64,000 nt of DNA from Legionella qingyii (GCF_003184185.1 NZ_QHJG01000011.1:58047-122046); one strand, 5' to 3'. Positions 1 through 12,333 are shown, counted from the stretch's first letter. Program-made: numbers and translations. Notes: generated by a model from the letters alone, not told the origin.

Positions 1-381
1 CGGTTTTGGTTAATTATGTAGACCCCGTTATCGTCCTCATTTAAGTACCAACAAGGTTGGTCATAGATTCACTATGGTTCAATTTCACTACAGCAAAGGT
101 CATAACTTTACCATTCTTGGAAGTTAAACCTTCGGGGTCAAGGTAACGCGCAGATCAAGACATAAGTTTCTTTGCGGACTACCTCGTTACAACTCTAGGT
201 TTCTTTGTAACAATAGTCAGTAACAAACATTTTGATTACGAACTGGCGGTTACAAGGTAGGTCATGAACCCGTTCCTTGTCATTGCAATGGACCCCATGT
301 TTGACCTGGGTACCATGGACGTTTATTACATGACGACGGATTTCGATTTTAACGATTTCATCAAAAGAAATTTGAATTGTA
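1..381. other. Mirror-read (R): major outer membrane protein, N-terminal part
   Basis: R-read, starting at 381 and running off the window at position 1, so 127 codons are present. The protein begins MLSLKKTTLAILALGSS, a typical signal peptide, followed by a mature start with paired cysteines (GPVCTPGNVTVPC) and aromatic-rich beta-strand sequence such as WNIGGQALVLQ. This matches the Legionella major outer membrane protein/porin family known for cysteine-linked trimers. A purine-rich GGAG ribosome-binding site precedes the start and a good promoter lies upstream. The C-terminal beta-barrel is missing because of the window edge. Family assignment is from memory of Legionella MOMP-like proteins and is fairly secure. 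Confidence 0.85.
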
Positions 382-781
382 CGAATACAGAGGCGTATTT
401 AATAATAACAAAGGATAAAGTAACTATTGAGAGATGATCCTCAACAGTAATCGTACGGAAGCAGCGAAGTCCAGCTACGTACGTTGTCACACTCATAATC
501 GTCACCTCATCTTATTCAGTTCTTCTAAATGATTTTTTTTAATTATAAAAAGTTCATATATACGAAAAAAATGCGTAACCTACAAAAAAAACTCGTCGTA
601 CCGACAAGAAACCAAAATGGATAATTTTTTTTACACCGGAGACGCGAAAGAATTTTTTACGTTCTTGTCTCATGGCTCCTACTGATTATATCTCGTAGGT
701 ATTTTTGAACGTTGGAAAAAATTTTAAATTACTAGAACGTTAAATTAAATAAATAAACTGAATTAATGTTAGTTCGCTTGA
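382..781. other. Mirror-read: intergenic region with outer membrane protein promoter
   Basis: About 400 bases with no gene between the end of motY and the porin start. In R-reading a promoter is visible: TTGACT at 521-516 and TAATAC at 499-494, separated by 16 bases. It sits about 110 bases before the porin start, leaving a long leader. The rest is very AT-rich with several A- and T-runs. I see no further structure that I can name. Confidence 0.55.
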
Positions 782-1633
782 GATAAAAAAATAATCGCAT
801 TAGTGGTGAGAAGCCAAGCGACGTGCTGGACGTAGCCATAGTAAAGACCGATGGCCCATGTCAAGTGGGTGGGTTCAGTGTACGTCGTAAAAAAATCCAT
901 GTGGTTCAAAATCATTTATAAAAACGTGGTAAGCGCGGGATAAAAGTCTATGACGCAACAATATTGGGAAAGCGGGTGAGCGTAGTCGTATCGGTTACTA
1001 AGAATAAAGTAAATAAACTCGTAGACGGAGATGTATCACACGTTATGCTGCATTAACAAGGAATAGACGTAGTGAGTTGAGCGATAATAGAAGAAATATT
1101 ACCTTCTGTGAAAGAGCATAGACGACTATTAGCTTGCCATTGTTTAAAGGTTATGTAAGAACTATCGCCCTTATTCCGAAAACTTTAGGTTGCCCACTAT
1201 TTCGTTGGCAACATAATTTGGGACAAAGTCTAGCTATCGACTTTAAACCAAGCATCGGAACACTATCCTTGCACTCATTGAAATTTGAACGTAGCGCGGA
1301 ATCTATCTATGGTTTGAGTGGGCCGAATTGGTAATCGAGAGGACGTTTTTGTCTTCCAGCTAGACCGAAGGTTAACCCGCTAAAATACTACTAAAATCGT
1401 ACATTTATGACGACCTGAAGTAGGGTGCAGGCATTTTGTTTTACCCCTCCAACACGGCGTATAACAAGTTTTATACGCTACGGTATTAATCCCTATCATT
1501 CACGGTTAGGTGTCGCTTAGCCTAATGCCGACTGAGCGGTAGGGAAACGTGGATTTCCTAAACGTTTTACTTGAACGCAGTAACATACACGTCATAAATA
1601 ACATTCGTGGCACGAGTTGCGTTATGTACGGTA
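782..1633. other. motY: Mirror-read (R): MotY-like flagellar T-ring/OmpA-type protein
   Basis: R-read from 1633, 283 residues. An N-terminal signal-like segment is followed by a MotY-type domain. The C-terminal half is an OmpA/MotB peptidoglycan-binding domain: ELSDADKEQLRRIA, a mid-domain GYADASG, then GRAANRRVV near the end. In gammaproteobacteria MotY anchors sodium-driven stators around the basal body. I chose the ATG at 1633 because AAAGGA lies eight bases upstream; an in-frame ATG at 1663 has a poorer site. It diverges from pyrC with a 99-base gap. No flagellar genes lie nearby in this window, which is usual for motY. Confidence 0.85.
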
Positions 1634-1732
1634 TTTAACAGGAAACACTAGGTGTTTACGGTAGAAAATGAGTAAGAGCGATGAACAAAGTACAATAGGA
1701 ATTAATAGCCGTTCTTGCGTCCTTAGAAATGA

Positions 1733-2770
1733 TACGTTTGCGATTATTAATTAGCGGGACTGCTAACCGTACAAGTAGAATCTCTATTACTCTACAACGT
1801 TGTGTGTCACCGTCTATCACGTTTCGTAAAACGAGCGCGTAATTATTACGGTTTAGAATTTGGCCGAAATTGTTGTAACAGTAGGGAACCACTTATGTCT
1901 TTATCTTAAGACTGTCGTGATGGGTTTCCTAGATGAAAACTCGGAATATACTGAAAAATAGAATTACTAAGGCACACACGGCTTCTTAATGTAGTTCGGC
2001 GTTTTTGAGGAATACAAGAGCCACGTTTTGAAATGGGCCGTCCGCGTTGCTGGTTAAGTCTTCGTCCACGTTTTAGCAATTGTCGAGAAATAGGAGAAAA
2101 ACTTCACAATGTTTTATTATTAGACCGCAACGTTTAAGTACCCCTTCAATGAGTATCACTATAAAAACTTGCACTCAGGAATAAATAACTACTCATAAAT
2201 TTCGGTTAGCAGGCTTTAAAAGGGTTTGATTCTCATCAGGAACTTGTGTATAGTTGTGTTCGACGACAGCTTATACATTGTCTACGAGGTCGTTGTCAAC
2301 GCCGTTGCTAATGAGGTGTAGTAAATAATATATTGGCGTTATTTGACGACCGGCCGCCTGACTCTGGGGTAATAATAACAAATGGATAAAATTTCGTACT
2401 TTTTCTAGTTTTCCGCAATGTCCTACGACGGACATCGCCATTAGGCTTCAAAAAACGACCTTGACTATCGCGGGGAGTATAGCATTCACGGTTTCTTTCA
2501 CGGACACCAACACGTCCTTAAATAAGACGAGGGAAACGAGAGCGAGATATATGTGTTCATAAACTACTTTACTTGGTCAATTTTGTTGAATTAGTAAAAG
2601 AGTCAGCAAAACCACGACTCAAGATAGTCGATGGGTAGTTAGTTGTTGTGTAACTTGAGTAATTTAGGGGTGTTTGATATGGGCTAATAGACGGAAATCC
2701 GAGTTTGGTTCAACAAGGCTAGCGACGTCCACTTTGGTAGGTTACCTCGTAAGTACTCGGGTGCGCTATC
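1733..2770. other. pyrC: Mirror-read (C): dihydroorotase
   Basis: C-read from 1733, 345 residues, the usual length of class II dihydroorotase (E. coli PyrC is 347). It starts MQTLIINRPDDWHVHLRD, which contains the metal-binding HxH motif (HVH), and ends with the family's typical tail (GETIQWSIHEPTR). The enzyme cyclises carbamoyl-aspartate to dihydroorotate in cytosolic pyrimidine synthesis and uses zinc. The rnt gene follows after 10 bases, so the two are likely cotranscribed. Confidence 0.95.
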
Positions 2771-2780
2771 ACATAAAATA

Positions 2781-3383
2781 TACTTAAATTTTCTTGCTAA
2801 AGCACCAAAGAATGGACAGCAGCAACTACATCTTTGTCGGCCATATCTAGGTATGTTTTTGCGTAACAATCTTTACACGTAGCATAATTAAAAATACCTA
2901 CTTGTTCCATTAAAAATAGCACCGTTTTCAGTAAAACTTGTATAAAACGGAAAGGGACCGCGACTTAACCTAGTTTTTAGGGACCTCAAGTTAGTTTATC
3001 TAGGAATGGTTGGAGACGCAAAACGCGACCTACTTTTTTAGCGAAACCTTTTAGATAAATTTGGGTAAAAATGACGCGAATTTCTTTGAGTTACAGTCGC
3101 GCGACAGAACCAACCGGTATTACGTACCAAACTAAATAACAAATATTTTCTTCGGTAGTTTTCTTGTCCTCAATTTAGTGGTAAAGTACGGAAATGAACG
3201 AAGCTATGTCGATGTAATCCGCCCGAGTATATACCCGTTTGGCATAATCGGTTTCGTCGAGTTCGTCGTCCTTAAGGAAAACTACGAGTCCTTCGTGTAA
3301 GTCGCTAAATACTACGTCTTTTTTGGCGGCTAAATAAAACAGTATACCAGTTGTAGACCTTTTTTCATGTTGTTTTTTGAATT
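2781..3383. other. rnt: Mirror-read (C): ribonuclease T
   Basis: C-read from 2781, 200 residues. It shows the DEDD exonuclease motifs: VVVDVETAG near residue 14 (first D and E), a central VGHNAWFD, and HSAIYDAEKTADLF near the C-terminus (catalytic H and last D). RNase T trims tRNA 3' ends and matures 5S and 23S rRNA. It follows pyrC by 10 bases and probably shares its transcript. It converges on the peroxiredoxin gene, with a small GC hairpin between them around 3455-3485. Confidence 0.95.
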
Positions 3384-3491
3384 ACCTCTAAAACGCTTTA
3401 TATTGGATTAAATTGTTATGATCCTACACAACTATTGAGTAGAGTTGTGAAGTAGAGGGCCTTCTGCGAAACGCAGGGGCCCCTAGTTAAA

Positions 3492-4097
3492 AATGTTACT
3501 AAGTCTTACGAGACTATTTATTCGTCGTTGTGGAAGACAACTACGAAAGTATGGACGAAATGGAAAAACGGTCGGACGTCCTGTATGAAGTGGTAAAAGA
3601 AGTTTCACGACTTGCCGTAGTTACTAAGAATTTTAAAGCAGGTATAACGCTGGATATCCGTTTAGTAATTGCTAAACACTTGCTTGATGCGGTAACCATA
3701 GTTATTATTTACGTGGAGCCTTACGTTGTGGGCGTGGTCCTACAAGTTGAGGTATACTAACCGTTTACGATACTCAGTATAGTCGTCGGTATTGTATAGC
3801 TTGACCTGGTTATGGTGGGAATAATTAACCCCATAAAGACATACGTAACACTCACTTCACACTTAGTTAACTTTGTCATTGGTGAAGTTGTAATGCCGAA
3901 AACTTGAGTAGTTATGCTACCAGATTTCGTTAATTGAGTCTTCCTGTATGTTTTCATTTTAGGTCTCCTATTTTCTTGTGCTCGGGTATGAATGGAAAAT
4001 TTACGAGCACATTTAATTTAAATAGGTATTAGAGTGGCAATCCGTAATGTCGACGATGCCATTTTAGTCCTCGAAAAGCAGGGTGATTATGCGAGTA
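3492..4097. other. Mirror-read (R): 2-Cys peroxiredoxin (AhpC/Tpx type)
   Basis: R-read from 4097, 201 residues. The peroxidatic cysteine lies in FYPLDFTFVCPSEL near residue 50 and the resolving cysteine in GEVCPAGW near residue 170, both intact, which makes it a typical 2-Cys enzyme reducing hydrogen and alkyl peroxides. A GGAG site precedes the ATG. It lies 49 bases downstream of grxD in the same reading direction and opposite sodB, so this is a small oxidative-stress cluster. Confidence 0.93.
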
Positions 4098-4146
4098 AGA
4101 TACTAGAGGTAGTAATAGCAATAATAATACCATAATTGAGCAATAT

Positions 4147-4464
4147 AATACGTCGTTAACGTAGTGCGTCGTAACAAAGATTAAGTGGAACAACTTTATT
4201 AAGTCGTTACTATAGTCTTGGTGGCTAATTGAGAGGGAAGTGTATTTCAACACCTTTTCACCCGGTTAGTCGCATGACACCGTTACAAACCGCTTATAGT
4301 CCTAATCGTTCTTGTAGATGTATCCGTTTTAGCTGTGGTGTGCTAAGCTACGTAACATGGCGTGCTCGTCTTTTAGGTGTAACACCGTAGAAGCCGCACG
4401 GAAAGTATATTTCGTCTTACCGTAAAAGACGATAAACGAAAAATTAAAAAAGATTTCATAGGTG
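4147..4464. other. grxD: Mirror-read (R): monothiol glutaredoxin
   Basis: R-read from a GTG at 4464 preceded by AAGGTG, 105 residues. Family hallmarks are LYMKGTPKMPQCGFS with the single active cysteine in CGFS, WPTFPQLYVKGELIGG, and a C-terminal alpha helix. Such Grx4-type proteins carry [2Fe-2S] clusters and support iron homeostasis. It is followed by the peroxiredoxin and lies divergent from sodB. Confidence 0.94.
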
Positions 4465-4751
4465 AGTTTGTGGAATATTATTCAATTAATAACGAGTAAT
4501 AGCGCTTTTGGATATTTTCGGCGTTGGTTATTTAAAAATCGTGTTATCTAATTGTCTAGAACCAAATTTTCGGTTGATTACGAGGTAAACTGGATTATTA
4601 TTGGTCGTTTGGTGCACATCTAAGACAAAAATTCGTGAAAGTAATAAGGTCCGATTTTTGGCGAAAAAAAGAATAATATTAATTAGAAGTAACTTATAGT
4701 ACGGGAAGGACGATGTGAATGCGCGTGGCTTATTTTATTATCCTCTAATCC

Positions 4752-5330
4752 TACTGTAAATGTAACGGACTCAATGGAATGCGGTTCTTACGCAATCTTG
4801 GAGTGTAAAGGTCACTTTGTAATCTCATAGTAATGCCGTTCGTAGTAGTTCGAATGCAGTGGTTAAATTTATTTAATTAAGGTCCTTGACTTAAACTTTG
4901 GTACCTAGACCTTCTCTAGTAGTTTTTCAGTTTACCGCCGTATAAATTGTTACGCCGTGTTCAAACCTTAGTATGGAAAATGACCGTAACGGAGTCAGGA
5001 TTACCACCACCGCTCGGGGTTCCGTTCAATCGCCTTCGTTAATTGTTTGTAAAACCGAGTAAGTCACGTAAATTTCTTCTCAAATGTTTTTGACGTTATA
5101 GATGAAAACCAAGTCCGACCCGTACCGAACAAGTTCTATCATGACCGCGAAATTTTTATTAGTCGTGGTCATTACGTCCTTGCGGGTACTGGCTCCCAAA
5201 TTGGCGCGATAACTGCACGCTACATACCCTTGTACGTATAATATAACTAATGGCGTTACGTGCAGGACTGATACAGAGACGTAAGACCAGAAACCAATTA
5301 ACCCTAAAACATCAGTCATTAAACTTTATT
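4752..5330. other. sodB: Mirror-read (C): iron superoxide dismutase
   Basis: C-read from 4752, 192 residues, with AGGAGAT just upstream. It starts MTFTLPELPYAKNALEPHIS and contains HHQAYVTNLN, the metal-ligand segment QVWNHTFYW, DVWEHAYYID and a C-terminal SLVNWDFV. Glutamine and tryptophan placement fits the Fe type. It dismutates superoxide in the cytosol. An inverted repeat followed by a T-run (C-read) at 5408-5437 is its likely terminator. Confidence 0.95.
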
Positions 5331-5407
5331 TTTGTAAGAAAAATGGTACCTATGGAAAGGAGTACATCGTATCCCTTCTTTCAATACAGATATTACACCG
5401 GCGTGGG

Positions 5408-5431
5408 ATAGAGAGGGACTTCCCTCTCTAT
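5408..5431. repeat. Inverted repeat; mirror-read terminator after sodB
   Basis: The literal text holds an 11-base perfect inverted repeat (atagagaggga / tccctctctat) with a 2-base loop. In C-reading the stem is followed by A then TTTTT, a good intrinsic terminator between sodB and argD. In the literal polarity neither strand has the T-run on the correct side. Confidence 0.8.
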
Positions 5432-5470
5432 TAAAAACTCACCTCTAGGAAGTAAAAATTCCTTTTGTAA

Positions 5471-6640
5471 TACCGAAATTAATGGTCAATGTTAGGATAC
5501 GGTTATTGAAAGTGGGTACCTCTTCCTTAAACCAACATACTGCTTGTTCCGTTCCGGATAGAACTGCGAAATTCACCCTATCGTCAAACACCTAATCCTG
5601 TAAGAGTAGGACTACAGTGGTTTTGGTATGTCGTTGTTCGTCGATTCGACGAGGTATGGAGCTTATGGAAAGTGTAGTTTGTTGTTCTTAATGAACGGCT
5701 TTTTGAATGTTGATACCGGCCATACCTCGTTCAAAAAAAGCGATTAAGTCCACGACTTCGGTTACTTCGCCGTTAATTTAACTGGGCAGAAATACCGGTA
5801 TTTTTCCCTTATCTTTGGGGAAGTTAATAACAATACCTTGCTCGCAAGGTGCCAGCATGTTACCGATGAAATTGGCGTAGTCCTTCAGCTTTTCATGTTC
5901 GTCCTAAACTTGGGAATCATGGACCAAAGTAAGCACGAGGAAAATTACTAAACCTACGGTAAGTATGATAACGTCGTTTATCTCTCCTACAACAACGACA
6001 ATACGAGCTTGGTTAAGTCCCTCTTCCACCTTAAGTACGTCGTCTTCTTTCAATAGAAGCGAGGAATCGGTTCGAAACGCTTGTTGTACTAACCTACGAA
6101 TAAGACCTACTTTAGGTTTGACCCTTACCGGCGTGGCCTTTTGAAAAATGGACGTACGTGATACTATAAGTTGGACTATAAGAATGATGACGGTTTCCAA
6201 ACCCATTACCACAAGGGTATCCGCGGACGGACTACTCATTTTTTCGTTTTCTAAATAAATTTGGTCCTTTAGTACCAAGCTGAAAACCTCCATTAGGTGA
6301 ACGAACACGGTGGCGAAATTGCCATAACCTTCAGAACCTCGCACTGTTTTAAACACTTTTTCATTGTTTTTTATCAGGCGACAATTACCTTTTTAATTAA
6401 TTTTTAGACCCACTCGTAGGGACACAATTCAGCTAAGCACCATTTCCCATATACTATCCGTAACTCAACCTGGCGGGGCGGTTACTGTACGCAAATGAAC
6501 CCAATCGGTTACCGTATGAGAAATTATAATGGCGTCTATGTCACCATGCTGAAAATGGAGGTAACTAATAGTTACTTCTGCTTTAGCTACTTAACCAATT
6601 CGCTAATTGAAACTGCTAGTTAGTTAAATGAGTTTTGATT
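5471..6640. other. argD: Mirror-read (C): acetylornithine aminotransferase family
   Basis: C-read from 5471, 389 residues, typical of class III PLP aminotransferases of the ArgD group. The N-terminus carries TFTHGEGIWLYDEQGKAYLD and GLGHSHPDV, and the C-terminal half has HGSTFGGNPLACA and the closing RLLPPLIINEDEID. It converts acetylornithine semialdehyde in arginine synthesis, although ornithine- or succinylornithine-type substrates cannot be excluded from motifs alone. It converges on the aminotransferase gene at 6705. Confidence 0.88.
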
Positions 6641-6704
6641 AATTGGAAGTGCTCGAAAAATAAAATCGGACATACGCTGCTTCACTCGCGAAAATCATAT
6701 GCCC

Positions 6705-8273
6705 GATTCGAAGAACGAAGTAGTAAAGTTTTTTTAGTTATTAGCATAGTATCTAAAAAGAATATTGAACTAAGAAACTGAAATTTAAGTTTGTTCATAG
6801 AAGAAGGCGCAAAGGACGAACGTCAAAAACCGTTTATTCCAGTTTGTATACCCGTAGTTAAAAGCGATTAAGTCCCTCGTACGCTAACTAAGCGAGATTT
6901 TTTTGTAAAAAAAATAAAAAAGAACTAAGTTTATTGGAAGAGAGGTCAGATAGGTAATCTAGAACGTCAAGTAAAAGCGCCGGTGATGTACACTACGCGT
7001 ATTTTGGTAGTACAAAACTGTTAGGTTTTATTCTGTTTCCACATTAGTAATCTAACAGAAGTTTGTTATTTATTATTCTGTCGAGGAGTAGGCAGAAGTG
7101 ATTTGGGCTGAAGACATTTTGCGCTTGGCGTAGAAACCCGTTTCCGTTTGGTTTGTATAGTGATTTCAGTCGTTCTTGTATTTTTCACCGGAGATGGACC
7201 ATATTTCCCAGACCGTAACGGCGAGGGTACCGAAAATTAGCGCGTTGGTGTATTAGCTGGAAAAAGAATATCTTACGACGATATAATAAAAAAAGGAGTC
7301 AGGGTTTTAAGCGGTACCAAACTCGTATTCGACGAACACGACTTGCGCCACGTACTTACTTCATCGAATATAAAAATAACTCGTAAAGTAAGTAGTTTGA
7401 ACTAAGTTTGTGGTTTTCGTGACGGTACGCGAGCGGTCGACGACTGTTTCGGAAACAACGACTTGCGTTTTGCTAGTGAGCAAGAAATTCCAGCCCTCGT
7501 TAAAAATTCTTTCTTCCGTATAGACTTTTCGAGTAGAGCCATATTCGAAGTAGTTTTTACTACATGTTTAGTCCTATGACTGCGTTTTGTAGACGTTAAA
7601 AAGAATTGAGTAGAAGCAGTTACTACAAAGGGTTCCCTAAACTACCTAATGTTTAATTATACCGGAAACCGGTTGGCACCAGGTAAAGTCGTTCCCTTAT
7701 TCGGAGAAATTACGAAACAAGACAACGTGCACGACAATCAAATATAGGTCCGAGTAGGTAGTGTACTTATCCTACGTTTGTTACGTTACCTAATAACCTT
7801 ATCCGCGACATTATTCCTTTTCCCCATTATTAAGCTATAGGGCCGTGTAGAAGTATTACTCATAATTTCCAAAGTTTATTATGAGCATTCCGTGGTTATG
7901 GCGGATGTCATTTATTATACAAAACGCGAAATTAAAGACAGGGTATGGTCGTACTGTACTACAGCCGGTAATTAAGAGCACCGCGCATTAGTGGTGCTCC
8001 TAGAGGTATCAGTTACCGTTATAGGAGAAGTTGGACCACTCCCAGACGAAAGGTAAATAACCAATTTACCAGATTGAAAACGGTTATACTTTCTATTCTA
8101 CGTTAGCATACACTTAATTATCCTATCCAGCCGAAGGGTTCGGGGCGTTTTTAATTAAAAAAACAACGCCTATTTGGAACACGAACTTAAAGCAGAGAAT
8201 TTCATAAACGGGTATTACGGTCGTCGTAATGAAAAAGTTAAAATAAGCGTGTTACAGGTAGCCCTCACTCGTA
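6705..8273. other. Mirror-read (R): large class I aminotransferase
   Basis: R-read from 8273, 522 residues, longer than ordinary aspartate aminotransferases. Fold-type I motifs are clear: GLGKPTYPI early, DYGDPRGDYAP, ICNPSNPLGN, IFDEAYTEMSFSD, and a PLP-lysine region VLRSATKALSAAGERM. It resembles the long aspartate-aminotransferase-like or bifunctional aminotransferase/decarboxylase group, but the substrate is unknown. A run of seven A near 7290 looked like a frameshift until counted; the frame is intact. Confidence 0.85.
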
Positions 8274-8548
8274 CTATAATGGCCTATTAGTTAAAACGAA
8301 TAATATTGTCTTACGTTTTATTTTGTACTATAGTTAAAATTCTTGTTAGTTAAGTTATTTTTAGGATTTAATTAGCCTTCAATCTCTCGTAAATAGATAC
8401 GATACGAATTTTTATATACCTGTGAAGAAAACCAAAAACACAGTTACCTCTGCTTACTGGTGCGAGATTTTATGTCTTTTAAGTACAAAAATCTAAACCC
8501 GTGAGTTTTTTATACGACTTAATTTTAAAATTAACTAGTGCCTTATTT

Positions 8549-10594
8549 TACCGCTTTTTTCTTTGAGGGTTTTGCCGATTGAATTAACGACTAAATCTGT
8601 GCAATGTTTTATTTTAGCTAGTAGACCTTTGTGTTATACGGGTTAATTTTTTAGACGAACTACGGCACGGACCTCTACAGATGACCTTTCTAAATTTGCC
8701 ACATACCAGACCCTACTTAGTTGCTACACAGGTTTCAGAAATAGTATACTTTAAGTAGTTATTTACGCTACTTTTACTTCAATAACCGTTTTGTCTAATA
8801 CTCTATAAGCCGTTCGTTTGTCGGCTATAAATAGCTTGTTTACTGGAACTTCACTAACTCTTTTTACAACTTAACAGTGCCCTTCTCTCTTGCGAAAATG
8901 GTAGTCCACTTCTCCACTAAAATGAAAGCTGATTTTCTGGATACAACCTATTTAGTCCCTTGTAATAACCGTAAGAACCGTTATGGTAACTATAATGAGT
9001 AGATTTTTTTTAGCTTAGGCTCGAGTTTTCTCGCTTTCTTTTTCGTCTCCGACGCTTGATACGGTTTCTGCTTAAGTAGGCGTTATACTCAGTACTATAA
9101 GCGTGAGGAAATTCACCCTAATAGCCCTAGAGGTCGTAAGAACTTGTTCTTCGGGTGTTAAGGGCTCTGTTTCTTGTACGTGTGTACTATTTGTATTCGC
9201 CTCTTGTCGAGAATCGTAATGAATTACCCCACGAGCTATATTAACGACGTCCGTCAGTCGTTCTCTTGCATTAGTTACTTAGGCATACATTACAAGTACT
9301 AAATTATATGTCGTAACGGCTAGACCTTGCAGGCTGGTAATGCAACTTTTTTAACCTAAATAATTAATCGTAGCTGACGCTATGAGGGCTTACCTAGCGA
9401 TGTCTATGACATTTTGACGTAGCTTAAAATAATTTAGAAAATCCGTTACGCCAATTTAAGTGCCTTTTCCCAAAATAACTTTAACCTCAGTCCGGGTTTA
9501 GTGTAGTACCGTTTTGTAATCAACTTAAAAAACAATTTCTATGACCGGGCCCTTAATCTGGATTTCTATTTCTGTTTTAGAAGTTTGCGAAAATAGCCCG
9601 TTGTGGAAGTAGTGTTCCATAAATGAGTCCAGTACCCCACCCTAATGTATATCACTTTGCAATGTGGGTCGAAAATTTTCCGTTCTATGCACAACTGAGT
9701 CGTTAGGTACGGCCTTGGTGTAAGTGTGATTGTTAAGGACACGTCTTCCGTCTTTTTGGTCAGTTAGAAGTTCTCGGCCGTGGAGAATTCGAGGGCCATT
9801 TGTTTTGTTCGAGACTTCTTAATTTATTACGAGGGGAACACGACGAATAACTTCTATTACGCTAACGAGATTGTTACTATCTTTTGGAAAATGTTGTTCA
9901 ACCGTAGGCTAAAAATAGCCGGAGTTGTCCATCGTTTCGGAACCTCGACAAAGTTAGGGTATGAAAACTAACCTATAATTCACTATAACCAGATGGACTA
10001 TGATGACCTTATGTTAATCGTTTTTTTAAAGCAGTCATACTTGTATCGGTATTGGTTAGTGGGTGAGGCTAGTAACCAAACTGTCGGGTACGTCATCGAC
10101 TACAACTTTTTCTTACGAATGTTAGGCCCTACTTAGTTCACTATTGTTTTGGAGACGCGTGGGTAAACAACGTCCTCGATAACTAAGCGATATCGTTAAG
10201 GTTTGAAGGTAGAGGATTAAATCCGCGTGTCGGACTTAGATACGACGTCAAATTACTTATAGGGAACAAACTAGCACGACTTCCATATTTATTAGATCCA
10301 AGTCTTCCTCGGGAGTTTTTCTATCACGTGGAAGAATAACTTCTTTTGTGGTTCCTAAATTATTTTTGTCGGGTCCGAACCCTTTTCGTTCTAGACTAAC
10401 TTTAATTATTCAATTGGGTATTTTACTTTTCGTCGCGCGAAATAACACCGTGGGAAGCGTACGCGGTATGTACGCTTCAGGAACTCGTTGTAAAAGTTGT
10501 TTTAGGGCTTAATATAGGAGTGCGCGAAATAGTTGTTGACGAGTTTCAGGTAGTCCTTTGACAACGGCACGAGGTTCTAACCGAAGTTGTTACT
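8549..10594. other. Mirror-read (C): hybrid histidine kinase with PAS, receiver and HPt domains
   Basis: C-read from 8549, 681 residues, cytoplasmic since no membrane segment is seen. Order: N-terminal coiled segment, PAS-like domain (about 30-140), HisKA with NMSHDIRTPLSG near residue 180, HATPase with NLLGNAVKF and a G-box GHGVGLHIVKR, a receiver with LLIEDNA and acceptor DIGLPD near 475, and a C-terminal HPt with HKMKSSAL near 625. The layout fits a self-contained phosphorelay (ArcB/BarA style). The output partner is not nearby. It is divergent from the aminotransferase across 275 bases. Confidence 0.92.
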
Positions 10595-10690
10595 TAAACT
10601 CAATATTAACTTGGCTGACAAATTACAACGGGATTCCAACCAGTCGTATATGAGTCTGATAATTATCTGGCTTTGATTAATTCTCATTCA

Positions 10691-12313
10691 TACGGTCCAA
10701 TAAATAGTTAAGTAGGTGACTGGAAAGGCTTAAATAAAGCCTTTCTTTTTTATAGCTAACTTCTTTAATGATGGGGTCGATATTCCATGCTCGATCTCGC
10801 TTCACCATTACATTAATAATACGTATGCGGGTATTTTCAACGTAGCGAATTTTTTAAGAAACTGCTAGAGCGTCGAGCGCTTCTAAATAGAGTTTACGTA
10901 CAAGACGAACCTCAATAGCCTGTTCCCCGATGGCTTCTGGTGTATCAGTGGTACGTAGACGGAGGTCCCTTCGTTGGGGTTCAAATACTGAGGTTTATGT
11001 CGTTAGGCCTTGCGAAAAAAAGCTGGCGGGGGAGTTTTTTATGATAATAGCCTTACGATTCGCGACGGAAGGTAAGGAATTTAGGTAAGCGTTCGGGTCT
11101 CGTTGTACAACTAAATTTAGTAAATCCCAGGCTTGCGTATTTAAGACGTTGTATAGTACGAAAGCCTTGGGTTAGGAAAAAACTACCGCAATGAACGCCA
11201 ATAGTATGCCGAGTCGAGTAGTTTTAAAAACGCGGATAAGAGCTCGTACCACTATTAGGTTTAGGCTCACTCGAAAACTTGCGAAGGTAATTAGGATATT
11301 GCTCGAGCCGTTTCTATGAACTTCTCTTACGGGGGCTAAACCATGTTCAAAGGAAAAAAAGGAAAAACTTTTTCCGGACCGTTCTATGAAAAAACTGAGA
11401 TTGACTGGGTGTCAAATCTTTAGTCATAGTAAAACCGGTAATGAAAGAGCCAACCGGTAGGCTAGGATTTCCGAGTTTTTATCGGATAAAAGAATGGAAT
11501 TTTAAATAATGGCGGGGTAATTGTTTGAATGACAGAGAACGGTAACTCAAAGGTGAATTAAAAGAATCACTTTGTACGAGGAAAAATTTTTTGTCCTAGG
11601 AGAGGACCCGCGGCTGTTTAACCGATTGGGTTTCGGATGCATCACAAAATGAGGAATGTTGTTACCCTGACGTTCCTAACAAATTTCCTCGCTTAATAGA
11701 CTAAGCGTGGTAATGAAGGGGGTATCAATCGAAATTCCTCCGCGTTTTTCAAGTAGGACGAAATCCTATAGAGTCACGAAATCGAAGATATACGAAATAA
11801 CCACGCCGTTAACGTCGAGACCGCAAAAAACGTGGTGGCTAACACCGTCGAGATTACGGGAGATATCCGGGACCTCGTGAACGGCACGATTCATGCAATC
11901 GGATAGGAAAACAGGTTGACAAAAGAAATTAGTCGCAGAGTTAAGGACGTCGATGTCCCCGGTACGAAAGTAACTAATGGCCCCGTAGGAAAAATCCACG
12001 AGACGTAGTCGATCCGTCCTTGTGATAAATAGGAGTTTTCTCAGTTCAATATTGCGTTGCACATCAGTTATAACTTCATAGGGTCCTTCCTTCATTACAC
12101 TCGTTCGTAGATAGTCGGGTTCGTTTTGGGCAAGTACTTTGCTGTAGATATTTCTTTGTTCTTCTAAGAAGATTACTTACCCATATAAATCTACTTCTTC
12201 TGTTAAGAAGAGTTCTTGTAGTCTCTGTTTTCCGTCTTTGTGTTTTTCGGTAGCCGGGATTTTTATTGAAGTTAGGATTACCATAAGTTCTATTATATCT
12301 TAAGTTTAAAATT
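10691..12313. other. Mirror-read (C): unknown membrane protein with CE-clan cysteine-protease-like N-terminus
   Basis: C-read from 10691, 540 residues; I do not recognise it as a named gene. Residues 35-190 carry a pattern resembling Ulp1/YopJ-type (CE clan) cysteine proteases: histidines in HIVTMHLPPG (about 84 and 89), VYDSK (D about 100), then QSFFDGVTCGYH (Q about 161, C about 169). Further on are long hydrophobic stretches (about 260-460), likely several membrane segments, and a hydrophilic, charged C-terminal tail. The combination suggests a translocated effector, but that is inference. It sits 20 bases before coq7. The upstream region has only a weak ribosome-binding site. Confidence 0.6.
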
Positions 12314-12333
12314 AATGATCTATGGGTAAAGGA

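Noticed and set aside
5904..6356. Longest literal open frame (150 codons, minus strand)
   Set aside because: No recognisable family. It lies over the mirror-read argD gene and arises from that gene's codon bias seen in the wrong polarity.
7275..7305. Apparent frameshift in the class I aminotransferase at an A-run
   Set aside because: The run has seven A and the frame continues normally to the C-terminus.
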